NCBI GenBank assembly: GCA_934256705.1
Contig: CAKQPF010000059.1
Span: forward strand, 1-21,565
Direction of reading: 5' to 3'
DNA length: 21,565 bases
Origin: an uncultured Prevotella sp.
GTDB taxonomy: Bacteria > Bacteroidota > Bacteroidia > Bacteroidales > Bacteroidaceae
Shown here: positions 15,901 to 21,565 of the stretch, in pieces
Position numbering within the stretch: position 1 is the first letter of the stretch
How the letters are laid out: every line of letters begins with the position of its first letter
The notes under the pieces: model-generated
Told to the model about the DNA's origin: nothing
The model's database searches: none
The model's input: only the letters and a program-made list of their open reading frames with translations
Made by a program: the position numbers and the translations under genes

Positions 15901-16206
15901 CACCTGCTTGTGCTCGCGCAGAGTGATGTTCACGAGTTTGCCGTCCACGGCATAGTCGAGCGGCTTGCCTGCAAGGAGAGCCTGGATGATGGACTCGAAT
16001 TCCTCATTCTTCGCTTTGTGATTCACTTTGTAGCCCTCCACGTCTTCGTAGGTAAAGAGAATCCTGTATCCGCTTACCCTTTCCAGACGTTTCAGTGCCT
16101 GTGACATGCTTTCGTTCTGAAAGTTGATGGTCACCTTCTGTGCTGACAGTGTTCCTGCATATAGAAACAGCATCAGCAAAAATGAAATCAGTCGTTTTCT
16201 TTTCAT
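12901..16206 (-). CDS. SusC/RagA TonB-dependent outer-membrane transporter with STN domain
   Basis: This encodes a 1101-residue TonB-dependent outer-membrane importer, first gene of the operon. In order: signal peptide (1-22, LSA-QK); STN signalling domain (about 24-95, VTINFQNESMSQALKRLERVSG...); carboxypeptidase-regulatory-like beta-sandwich (about 109-178, FSGVVLDEHNEPVIGATV); likely TonB-box region NLTEVVVNG (183-191); plug (about 195-322, with LKDATAKAIYGSKAANGVIVIETK); and a 22-strand barrel ending in the aromatic C terminus SLQVQLTF. Nothing is truncated. The STN domain is the extra element found in transducing SusC proteins: it contacts a FecR anti-sigma factor in the periplasm. A sigma/FecR pair is encoded divergently right next to it. 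The 170 bp upstream of the start lack a CAAANNTA (minus-strand TANNTTTG) site, consistent with transcription by that ECF sigma factor. Confidence 0.96.
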   Translation of the reverse strand: MKRKRLISFLLMLFLYAGTLSAQKVTINFQNESMSQALKRLERVSGYRILFTYEDVEGYKVNHKAKNEEFESIIQALLAGKPLDYAVDGKLVNITLREHKQVYENEKKSFSGVVLDEHNEPVIGATVKIIGTKLATVTDVNGRFSFNEWPRGAHLVISYIGMETTDVKASENMTVRMKPDAQNLTEVVVNGAFTRKANTFTGAVTSVKGEELQRIGNANILQSLKNIDPAFLQVENLSSGSNPNALPDFQMRGGSTISSVQGEYASSANQPLFILDGFETELTKILDLDMNQVESLTTLKDATAKAIYGSKAANGVIVIETKRPNQGRLRVNYTGSLHLEVADLSSYDMCNAAEKLEVERLAGLYTSDNPMTQMSLDEQYSSKLREVLAGVNTDWMYQPLRTGIGHKHSLFVEGGDKTMQYGINLAYNRIQGVMKGSDRNTFSGAMTMAYRVKGFLFRNKLTIDYNASNNSPYGDFNTYYQMNPYSRLYDEDGFLIKSYSYMNATGSNGIYYNPLYNTTLNTKNNSTYTTITDNFYAEWQATEDIRVIGRFGIVNKQSTADIFKPANHTDFINQSNVYRKGSYSQTNGKNTDINADLGLSFGHQWGKHLVFANAQLNMSSNTYNYTNVLAEGFPNDFMDDIKFAVQYAEKSMPTGSEGVSRSCGGILSANYSFDERYLFDANYRLSGSSETGRNNRWGSFWSVGAGWNIQNEAFMKELFSNNIVNRLKLRASYGYTGSQGFSSYDAYPMFTYYSDASYNGAIGSYVKGLANKDLRWQQKYDTNFGIDFSLLHNSLSGRFDYYIATTDGMITNVTVPGTTGFSTYVANLGKTENKGYEAYLNWRFFQKNQGRDYINVYASMAHNKNTLKEISSNLRAWNDAQDKNQMSESTSASLRSKPSVKYYEGCSMNAIWAVKSLGIDPQNGKEIYLKKDGTTTYEYDVNDQVVCGDTQPKFNGNIGLNGEINGWGFTVAANYRWGGQMYNSTLVSRVENAPIQYNADRRVLTDRWQKPGDISLFKAITDRSITLPTSRFVEDYNLFTLSSLSIYYDFRNCSFLKKSFLERLKVAAYANDLFVISSVKTERGTDYPFARTFSLQVQLTF

Positions 16207-16410
16207 ACCGTATGTGTCGTATTAGTGGAAAAAAATGTTTATGGTTTTAATTGGTTAACGAGATTGTCACGATAACGGGCACGGCAATTATCAAAAAGTT
16301 GCAAAAAAATGCTTGAAATGGAGAAAAATGACTGTTTTGCCACGATTTTGATTAAAAAAGTGTATATTTGCATCCGCTAATTCAGCATGCTGTGTTGTTG
16401 GGTAGTATAA
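16207..16410. promoter_or_regulatory. Divergent control region between susC and the ECF sigma gene
   Basis: This 204-bp region separates the two transcription units. On the plus strand TATATTTG (16363-16370) is a good -7 box for the sigma gene, with TTTG at 16336-16339 at a slightly long 23-base spacing. On the minus strand, towards susC, there is no TANNTTTG; the region instead contains TTGCAACTTTTTGATAA (about 16286-16302) and an inverted GATAA...TTATC pair (16271-16292). I infer that the susC promoter is ECF-type, but I cannot define its boxes from one example. Confidence 0.45.
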
Positions 16411-16950
16411 ATGTACTCGACAAGATGGCAAGCTGACAAAATGACAAGCCTGAATAAAACATTGGACGACATAAGCCTTTTCGACATATTGTTCAAGCGC
16501 TATTATAGCCAGCTATACGTTTTCGCGCATCATTTCCTGCATGTGGATGAAGATTGCCACGATGCGGTAAGTGAGGTGTTTGAAGACGTATGGAGGCATT
16601 ATGCCGACATAGAAGAGGGCAAAGCCTTGGCATATATGTACCAATGTCTCCGCCGCAACTGCCTTGACAGATTGAAGCACAGGAAAGTGGAGGAGAGATA
16701 TATCCGGCTTTCCTCAATCATCACAGAGCATCTTGTCACGCAGGAGCAGATGGAAGAGAATTATCGGCGGGAGGCTGTCATCGAGCAGGTGTTGCAGTCA
16801 CTGCCCCCTCCCACGCAGGAAATCTTCATACAGTGCTACGTGGAGCATCGCAAATACCAGGAGGTGGCGGACAATCTGGGCATAAGCACCAGTACGATCA
16901 AGAAACATATCATCCGTGCATTGAAAATAATTCGTGAGCGTGCCCGATAA
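16411..16950 (+). CDS. ECF-type RNA polymerase sigma factor
   Basis: This encodes a 179-residue ECF sigma-70 factor. Region 2 spans about residues 23-90 (LFKRYYSQLYVFAHHFL, DAVSEVFEDVWRHY, AYMYQCLRRNCLDRLKHRK). Region 4 spans about 123-175 (VLQSLPPPTQEIFIQCYVEHRKYQEVADNLGIS, then the helix-turn-helix recognition segment STIKKHIIRALKIIRE). Regions 1.1 and 3 are absent, as expected. An alternative start at 16441 (MTSLNKTLDD) would give 169 residues and fits family length equally well; there is no clear ribosome-binding signal to decide. It is followed by the FecR gene 105 bp downstream and is divergent from the STN-bearing SusC gene, so its probable target is the susC operon. Confidence 0.93.
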   Translation: MYSTRWQADKMTSLNKTLDDISLFDILFKRYYSQLYVFAHHFLHVDEDCHDAVSEVFEDVWRHYADIEEGKALAYMYQCLRRNCLDRLKHRKVEERYIRLSSIITEHLVTQEQMEENYRREAVIEQVLQSLPPPTQEIFIQCYVEHRKYQEVADNLGISTSTIKKHIIRALKIIRERAR

Positions 16951-17055
16951 CTGAAACTTGTCGTTCTATAAATAAAGGACATTCTATTCCGACACCGAAA
17001 CCTGGGAATGACGGAGAACAATGCAGAAACCTGATGACCTTCAACATAAACAAGA

Positions 17056-18171
17056 ATGAAAGAATTGGATGATATATTGAATATAATGGAGCCTGATGCG
17101 GATATTACTGACGAACAGTTGGAGCAATTGGCTGGCGATGCGGACCTCCGTACCGCCGCAGAGGATATTGCCATTGCCCGAAGCGTGCTGACGCCTAAGC
17201 CCGACAAAGACGAGGTGAATGCCCGTCTGAAGGCTTTCAAGGCTGCACATCGTGACAGTACGGGGCAGGATGAACCTGACGAAAAGGGCAGGGCACGCTT
17301 GTTATGGCTGTCACTTACGGCCACGGCTGCTGTCATAGCAGGCATGATATGGGTGTTGCAGAAGCCTGTCCACCATGAAGACCCGTCGCTGCTCTTTCAG
17401 GCTGATGCCACGATTGGGGCACGCATTACGGACAAAGCCGGAAATGCAGTGCCGATGCTGGCGCATGATGACGGCAGTGTGGATTCGGTGATAAAAGCAA
17501 AGGAATATGCGGCAAGCATCGACATGCTGGAGCGTGACAGTCTGATGCTTTCCCTTTCACAGGGGCAGAGCTATCGTCTTGACCTGCCGGACGGGTCAAA
17601 GGTCTATCTCCATCCCGGCAGCCGCTTGCTTTATCCCACAGCCTTCGGAAAGCATTCGCGTGACGTGAAGTTGAGCGGAGAGGCATATTTCGTCATTGCG
17701 AAGGATGCCTCCAGACCGTTTAATGTCATCACGGACAGGTCTGTCACCTCGGTTCTCGGCACGGAGTTCCATCTCTCTTCATGCAAGGAAAGCGATGAAA
17801 GCCTTGTCCTTGTCAATGGAAGGGTGCGTTTCAGAAAGAAGACAGGCGGGACTTCCGTCGATGTCAGTCCTGGACAGGAAGCAGTGCTCAATCAGTATGG
17901 CTACATAGATGTCCACCCTGCCGACACTATGCAATATACATCATGGCGTGATGGATTCATATATTACGACCGCGCTTCACTGGATGAAATCCTGAAGCAG
18001 ATAGGATCCATCTACAATGTCACCGTGCATTGCTATAACAGTGACCTCCTCAATCTCCACATGCACTTCGTCCTGCGCCGTGACCAGAACCTGAACGATG
18101 CAGTCCAGATGCTAAACAGCATGAAGAAAGTACACGCCAAACTGCGTGGCAACACATTGATCGTCAGGTAA
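17056..18171 (+). CDS. FecR-type anti-sigma factor
   Basis: This encodes a 371-residue inner-membrane anti-sigma factor. The N-terminal cytoplasmic part (1-80) is acidic and would bind the sigma factor; a single transmembrane helix lies at about 82-100 (LLWLSLTATAAVIAGMIWVL). The periplasmic FecR domain (about 167-265) has the usual YRLDLPDGSKVYLHPGSRLLYP, LSGEAYFVIAKDASRPFNV and VLGTEFHL patterns. The C-terminal DUF4974 domain (about 302-371, YYDRASLDEILKQIGSIYNV...LNSMKKVHAKLRGNTLIVR) is the part expected to touch the STN domain of SusC. The segment between helix and FecR domain (105-165) is longer than in minimal family members and contains no recognised motif. It is in one unit with the sigma gene. 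Confidence 0.93.
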   Translation: MKELDDILNIMEPDADITDEQLEQLAGDADLRTAAEDIAIARSVLTPKPDKDEVNARLKAFKAAHRDSTGQDEPDEKGRARLLWLSLTATAAVIAGMIWVLQKPVHHEDPSLLFQADATIGARITDKAGNAVPMLAHDDGSVDSVIKAKEYAASIDMLERDSLMLSLSQGQSYRLDLPDGSKVYLHPGSRLLYPTAFGKHSRDVKLSGEAYFVIAKDASRPFNVITDRSVTSVLGTEFHLSSCKESDESLVLVNGRVRFRKKTGGTSVDVSPGQEAVLNQYGYIDVHPADTMQYTSWRDGFIYYDRASLDEILKQIGSIYNVTVHCYNSDLLNLHMHFVLRRDQNLNDAVQMLNSMKKVHAKLRGNTLIVR

Positions 18172-18547
18172 TCTGCCAGACATCTCAGGATTGAATTGTG
18201 TTTCCACTATATTTTTGGTTGTATCTTAGTAATAATGGACTTTATTGTATCGAAATAGCAGCCATAATCATTTAATAATTGAGTGTTGTATATTAAAATG
18301 TTCAATATCGGTACATTATTTTAGCGAATGGAAATAAAAAGTGTTTTATTTCTTGCATGTAATTAAATTATTGTGTAATTTTGCAACAAAAAGATAACTG
18401 TTGATTCTGCTGCCTTGTAATTCTGGCATGAACTGTACCTGATGCACTATTTTTATTTACCTAGATGTGCCTCAATATAAGATGGTGATGTCTGATATAC
18501 ATATATGTTTCACTATAGTTATATTGATTTAACGTAGTATTGATAAC
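18172..18547. other. A+T-rich intergenic region with promoter
   Basis: This 376-bp gap is markedly more A+T-rich than the preceding operon. Apart from a promoter at 18352-18383 it shows no ORF, RNA gene or strong hairpin. It marks the boundary between the FecR unit and the large secreted-protein gene, which is separately promoted. Confidence 0.5.
18352..18383 (+). promoter_or_regulatory. Promoter of the MG2-like secreted protein gene
   Basis: TAATTTTG at 18376-18383 matches the TANNTTTG -7 box. CTTG at 18352-18355, 20 bases upstream, is a one-mismatch -33 box. The leader to the start codon would be about 160 nt. Confidence 0.5.
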
Positions 18548-21331
18548 ATGGTCTTTCAGAGAAAACTAAATATAATGAGATTCCATCACGACATAATAAG
18601 GATTATTGTTTTGCTGAACTTCTATTTGTTCAGTAATTGCATGTATGCCGATGTAGTAGATTCTTTGTATATGGCATTGAAAACGAGGAGTCAAGTGCAG
18701 GAGAAAATATATCTCAATCTTGACAATACCTGCTATTTCAAGGGAGATACGATATGGTATAAGGCTTATACCCTTAGTGCAGATAACCTTAAGCCTACGG
18801 ATATGAGCAGGATCCTGTATGTGGAATTGCTTACTCCTGATGGTTATCTTGTAGAGCGTCAGCAGTTGGTGATTGATTATGATGGGGCAAGCAATGGTAT
18901 GTTTATATTTTTCGATAGTATTTATTCCGGTTATTATGAGCTCCGTGCCTATACGAAATGGAATCTCAACTTTAATGTTGTGCAAAGGAAATATTCCAGG
19001 TCGGACCGAGAATGGTTTTATAACAAGCAACTTGCAAGGGATTATTACCGTGATTTCGAGGGACTGTATTCACGGGTTTTTCCTGTCTATGAGAAACCTG
19101 TGGACAGTGATTATCAGACAAAATATATCGTGACACGCCCCAAAAGGCGTATCACATCAATGAAATCCAACGTAAAAGCGACATTCTATCCCGAAGGAGG
19201 TCATGTCGTAAAGGGGGTAACCAATCGCATTGCATTCGAGATTGTTGACCAGAATGGAAAAGGAATCGAGACGGAAGTGATGATTGGAGCGGAGACAGTC
19301 AGGACAGACATGTTTGGCAGGGCAGTGGCTACAATTCTTCCTGGGCATGAAAATGGCAGGATGTGCCTTGTATATCAAGGTAAACGATATGAGTACAGAC
19401 TGCCTGAACCGTTGTCCGGTGGCGTGTCCATTCATTATGATGCTATAAGCAAGAATGTAAGGCTGGAAAGCAATAATGTGAAAGCAAGAGCTTATGCCAT
19501 ACTGTGTAGAGGCAAACTGCAAGTATTTGAACGGCTGAAAGGTACTCCTGTCGAGTCGATTTCAATAAAAGATAGCTGTCTTACCACAGGAGTTAATGAA
19601 ATACTGATATTCGATGACAATGCAGATGTCTTGTGCTCCCGTCAGTTTTTCGTCAATAATAATGATGTTGGCAAGCAACTGGACATCACTATATCCTCTA
19701 AAGATGGCAATGACCAGAGGTCGCATCATATCGTCCAGCCTTATGAAAAGGTGTCGGTAGAAATAAATAATGGTGACAGACAACTGAAGTCTGCATGTAT
19801 TTCTGTAAGGGATACCCAGACAGATGAGCCGACATATGATGATGGAAATATACTGACGGAATTACTCCTTACAGGAGATTTGAGGGGCTTTGTGGCTCAT
19901 CCTCATTATTATTTTGAAAGCGAAGATGCTGACCATACGTATGCTCTTGACAGGCTGATGATGATACAAGGGTGGAGAAAATACAAGCATCCTGAGTATT
20001 TCAGATATAAGCCGGAGAAGACGCTCTTGTATGAAGGTCATGTCAGCGAGTCGGTAGATACGCTTGGATATGTAGGTCGGAAATCAATGGTGGTGAACTA
20101 TGCACCAGGAAATACAGACTACGAACCATGTTACACAGGTGGCTTTATAGAAAAAGACGGTCTCCCGTATTATCCGAATGTTGACATTACAAGATATAGG
20201 GAAGATTATACCGTTACAGACATCTTCACTGGTAAGGAGATTGGAAATGAAGTAAGAAGAAAAAGAAGAAAAAAGAAGAAGGAGATAATCGTAGAGGCTG
20301 AGATAGTGAAGGATCAGGACATTGCTGGATGTACAGTCAGAGTGGATCACCATGGTAGATTTGCCTTCCAGATACCGCCATATTATGGCAGGGCAATTCT
20401 CTTCGTAACGGCATACAACAAGACAGACTCTATAAAGAAAAACCTATCAAGTCGTAAGGACAAACACAAAGGAAATGTTTATGCCGGGTCTGACTATTAT
20501 GTGCATCGTGATATGTTTTACCCAGTGTTTACAAGTCCGTATTCATGGTATCAGACACATAGTCCGGAAACATCAGATAATTGGACATTTATGGAGGACG
20601 AACCTGTAGAGGCAAATAACAAGCTGGAAGGAGAACATTATCTTTCAAATGTCACAGTGAGAGGCCGTTACAGGAAGAGTTTGCATGCATTCGACAAGGA
20701 AAAGCCTGCGATGGTGATGGATATGTATGACCTCTACAATAGGTGTGCTGATTATGGTGTCGTATTTAATGTGCCGGAGATGAACTACCTGCCAGTTCAG
20801 ATAGCCCATACACTGTTTGGCAATATGAATAGTAATATGCAGATACGAGTAAGGGCGGAAGCTGCCGGGCATTATTGTTTCATAAACTATGTGAACCCAA
20901 CGAGAAACTTCGGACGCAGCATTTCCGTAGGAGAATTTGCAGAACTAATGGATTTCCGCAGAATCAAGGATGTAAGAATATATACAGACTATGATATGCG
21001 CAACGGTGTGGGAAAGGAGGAAAACACCTCTTCCCCTGATGTTCACATTGACTATGTGTATCTTCCGGAAAACGGGAAACGTCCTACGTGTCGTGACCGT
21101 CGATATGTATATGATGGACTGGCATATCCGGAAGAATTCTATAGCCCGGATTATTCATCTTCCATACCAGATGAGCCTACAGACTATCGTCGTACTTTGT
21201 ATTGGAATCCCAATGCCAGATTTGATACAGATGGGAATTGTCTCGAATGTTTTTATGGTAAAAGTCAGGGATGCCGCATTAAAGCATCTGCCTGTGGAAT
21301 AAGCAGAGAAGGGCAAATATATTTTAGGTAG
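18548..21331 (+). CDS. Large secreted MG2/alpha-2-macroglobulin-like protein
   Basis: This encodes a 927-residue exported protein. A signal peptide covers about residues 11-34 (IIRIIVLLNFYLFSNCMYA-DV); the better start may be the ATG at 18575 (MRFHHD), nine codons in. The opening QEKIYLNLDNTCYFKGDTIWYKAYT and the following VELLTPDGYLVERQQL...GMFIFFDSIYSGYYELRAYTKW are characteristic of the MG2-type beta-sandwich found in Bacteroidetes homologues of alpha-2-macroglobulin. A second such domain follows at about 208-290 (KATFYPEGGHVVKGVTNRIAFEI). The C terminus (EEFYSPDYSSS...DYRRTLYWNPNARFDTDGN) matches the usual ending of these proteins. No thioester motif is visible. The family is common next to TonB-dependent systems, with no proven function. 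A purine-only tract (20254-20285) encodes RRKRRKKKKE. Codon choice is more A+T-rich than in the SusCD operon. Confidence 0.82.
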   Translation: MVFQRKLNIMRFHHDIIRIIVLLNFYLFSNCMYADVVDSLYMALKTRSQVQEKIYLNLDNTCYFKGDTIWYKAYTLSADNLKPTDMSRILYVELLTPDGYLVERQQLVIDYDGASNGMFIFFDSIYSGYYELRAYTKWNLNFNVVQRKYSRSDREWFYNKQLARDYYRDFEGLYSRVFPVYEKPVDSDYQTKYIVTRPKRRITSMKSNVKATFYPEGGHVVKGVTNRIAFEIVDQNGKGIETEVMIGAETVRTDMFGRAVATILPGHENGRMCLVYQGKRYEYRLPEPLSGGVSIHYDAISKNVRLESNNVKARAYAILCRGKLQVFERLKGTPVESISIKDSCLTTGVNEILIFDDNADVLCSRQFFVNNNDVGKQLDITISSKDGNDQRSHHIVQPYEKVSVEINNGDRQLKSACISVRDTQTDEPTYDDGNILTELLLTGDLRGFVAHPHYYFESEDADHTYALDRLMMIQGWRKYKHPEYFRYKPEKTLLYEGHVSESVDTLGYVGRKSMVVNYAPGNTDYEPCYTGGFIEKDGLPYYPNVDITRYREDYTVTDIFTGKEIGNEVRRKRRKKKKEIIVEAEIVKDQDIAGCTVRVDHHGRFAFQIPPYYGRAILFVTAYNKTDSIKKNLSSRKDKHKGNVYAGSDYYVHRDMFYPVFTSPYSWYQTHSPETSDNWTFMEDEPVEANNKLEGEHYLSNVTVRGRYRKSLHAFDKEKPAMVMDMYDLYNRCADYGVVFNVPEMNYLPVQIAHTLFGNMNSNMQIRVRAEAAGHYCFINYVNPTRNFGRSISVGEFAELMDFRRIKDVRIYTDYDMRNGVGKEENTSSPDVHIDYVYLPENGKRPTCRDRRYVYDGLAYPEEFYSPDYSSSIPDEPTDYRRTLYWNPNARFDTDGNCLECFYGKSQGCRIKASACGISREGQIYFR

Positions 21332-21369
21332 TGTAAACTGAACTGTGTCACGGCTCTGTTTACACTACC
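21327..21369. repeat. 43-bp near-perfect palindrome at the stop codon
   Basis: Outer arms GGTAGTGTAAAC (21327-21338) and GTTTACACTACC (21358-21369) are perfect complements, and the 19 bases between them continue the symmetry around T21348 with only two mismatches and one G-T pair. The TAG stop (21329-21331) lies inside the left arm. No T-tract follows on either strand, so it is not a textbook terminator; a 3'-end stabilising hairpin, a binding site or a mobile-element end are possible. Confidence 0.7.
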
Positions 21370-21415
21370 GATAAAAATATATATTGTTGTTTCTCTCTAT
21401 TGATATTGTTTCATT

Positions 21416-21433
21416 TCTCCACGTACGTGGAGA
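21416..21433. repeat. Perfect 18-bp palindrome
   Basis: TCTCCACGTACGTGGAGA is its own reverse complement. It lies in an otherwise featureless, A+T-rich stretch after the last gene, 46 bp from the 43-bp palindrome. Confidence 0.7.
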
Positions 21434-21541
21434 TTGAGGGACATTATCTCGTTTGCGGAAGTTGAATCATATTACTCGTTTTTCAAATAAAATTACGCTA
21501 AAATCTGCCGAATAGCTTAGAATGAGCGATTTATGAGTGTT

Positions 21542-21559
21542 TTACCTCAATGGAGGTAA
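21542..21559. repeat. Short hairpin at the window edge
   Basis: TTACCTC and GAGGTAA form a 7-bp stem with loop AATG. It may be part of a feature that continues beyond the window. The rest of 21434-21541 shows no gene or RNA I can recognise. Confidence 0.4.
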
Positions 21560-21565
21560 TGATTT

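Noticed and set aside
8935..16206. Polysaccharide utilization locus in the strict sense
   Set aside because: No carbohydrate-active enzyme is encoded in the window; only the SusC/SusD pair suggests it.
18638..18640. Lipoprotein lipobox at Cys31 (FSNC) of the MG2-like protein
   Set aside because: Asn precedes the Cys, which does not fit the small residue required at -1; cleavage by signal peptidase I after MYA is more likely.

Overview
The window looks like a chromosomal segment of a Bacteroidales bacterium, most likely Prevotella/Segatella or a close relative. The evidence is a SusC/SusD operon with Bacteroidetes-type surface lipoproteins, TANNTTTG-type (Bacteroides sigma-ABfr) -7 promoter elements in front of several genes, starts without Shine-Dalgarno sequences, and intergenic GT-rich/AC-rich low-complexity tracts. 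The genus is an inference; no rRNA or marker gene is present.

Left part (1-4550). A decayed C-terminal fragment of a DUF4143-type AAA ATPase lies at the left edge, next to three copies of a 13-bp motif spaced exactly 33 bp apart. Next come a strong hairpin and a YitT-family membrane protein on the minus strand. Divergent from it is a plus-strand pair: a FecE/BtuD-like ABC ATPase without visible permease or binding protein, then an SF1 (UPF1/IGHMBP2-like) helicase. Two back-to-back promoters lie between yitT and the ABC gene.

Middle part (4550-7675). A gene-poor convergent stretch with stacked hairpins is followed on the minus strand by a lipoprotein of unknown function and an AAA-ATPase-like/PD-(D/E)XK protein (the PF09820 plus DUF1703 architecture).

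Right part (7675-21331). This is the main system. A minus-strand operon reads SusC (with STN domain), SusD, a DUF4843 lipoprotein, a PKD-like lipoprotein and, after a repeat-filled gap, a TlpA-type thioredoxin protein. Divergent from it are an ECF sigma factor and a FecR-type anti-sigma factor, then a 927-residue secreted protein with an MG2/alpha-2-macroglobulin-like beginning. The STN domain on SusC and the neighbouring sigma/FecR pair make a complete trans-envelope signalling circuit: substrate binding at SusCD is relayed through STN to FecR, which releases the sigma factor to transcribe the operon. The upstream region of susC lacks the housekeeping -7 motif, which agrees with this. No glycoside hydrolase, lyase or sulfatase is present. 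The SusC-SusD-DUF4843-PKD order resembles the four-component BT2261-2264 complex of B. thetaiotaomicron, which (from memory) was crystallised with peptides, so oligopeptides are a more likely cargo than a glycan.

The most unusual non-coding signal is a family of low-complexity intergenic elements, each with a GT-rich (or G-rich) arm and a roughly complementary AC-rich (or C-rich) arm. One 16-bp unit occurs in tandem at 4539-4570 and, inverted, in tandem at 8894-8925. A near-perfect 43-bp palindrome overlaps the stop codon of the last gene.
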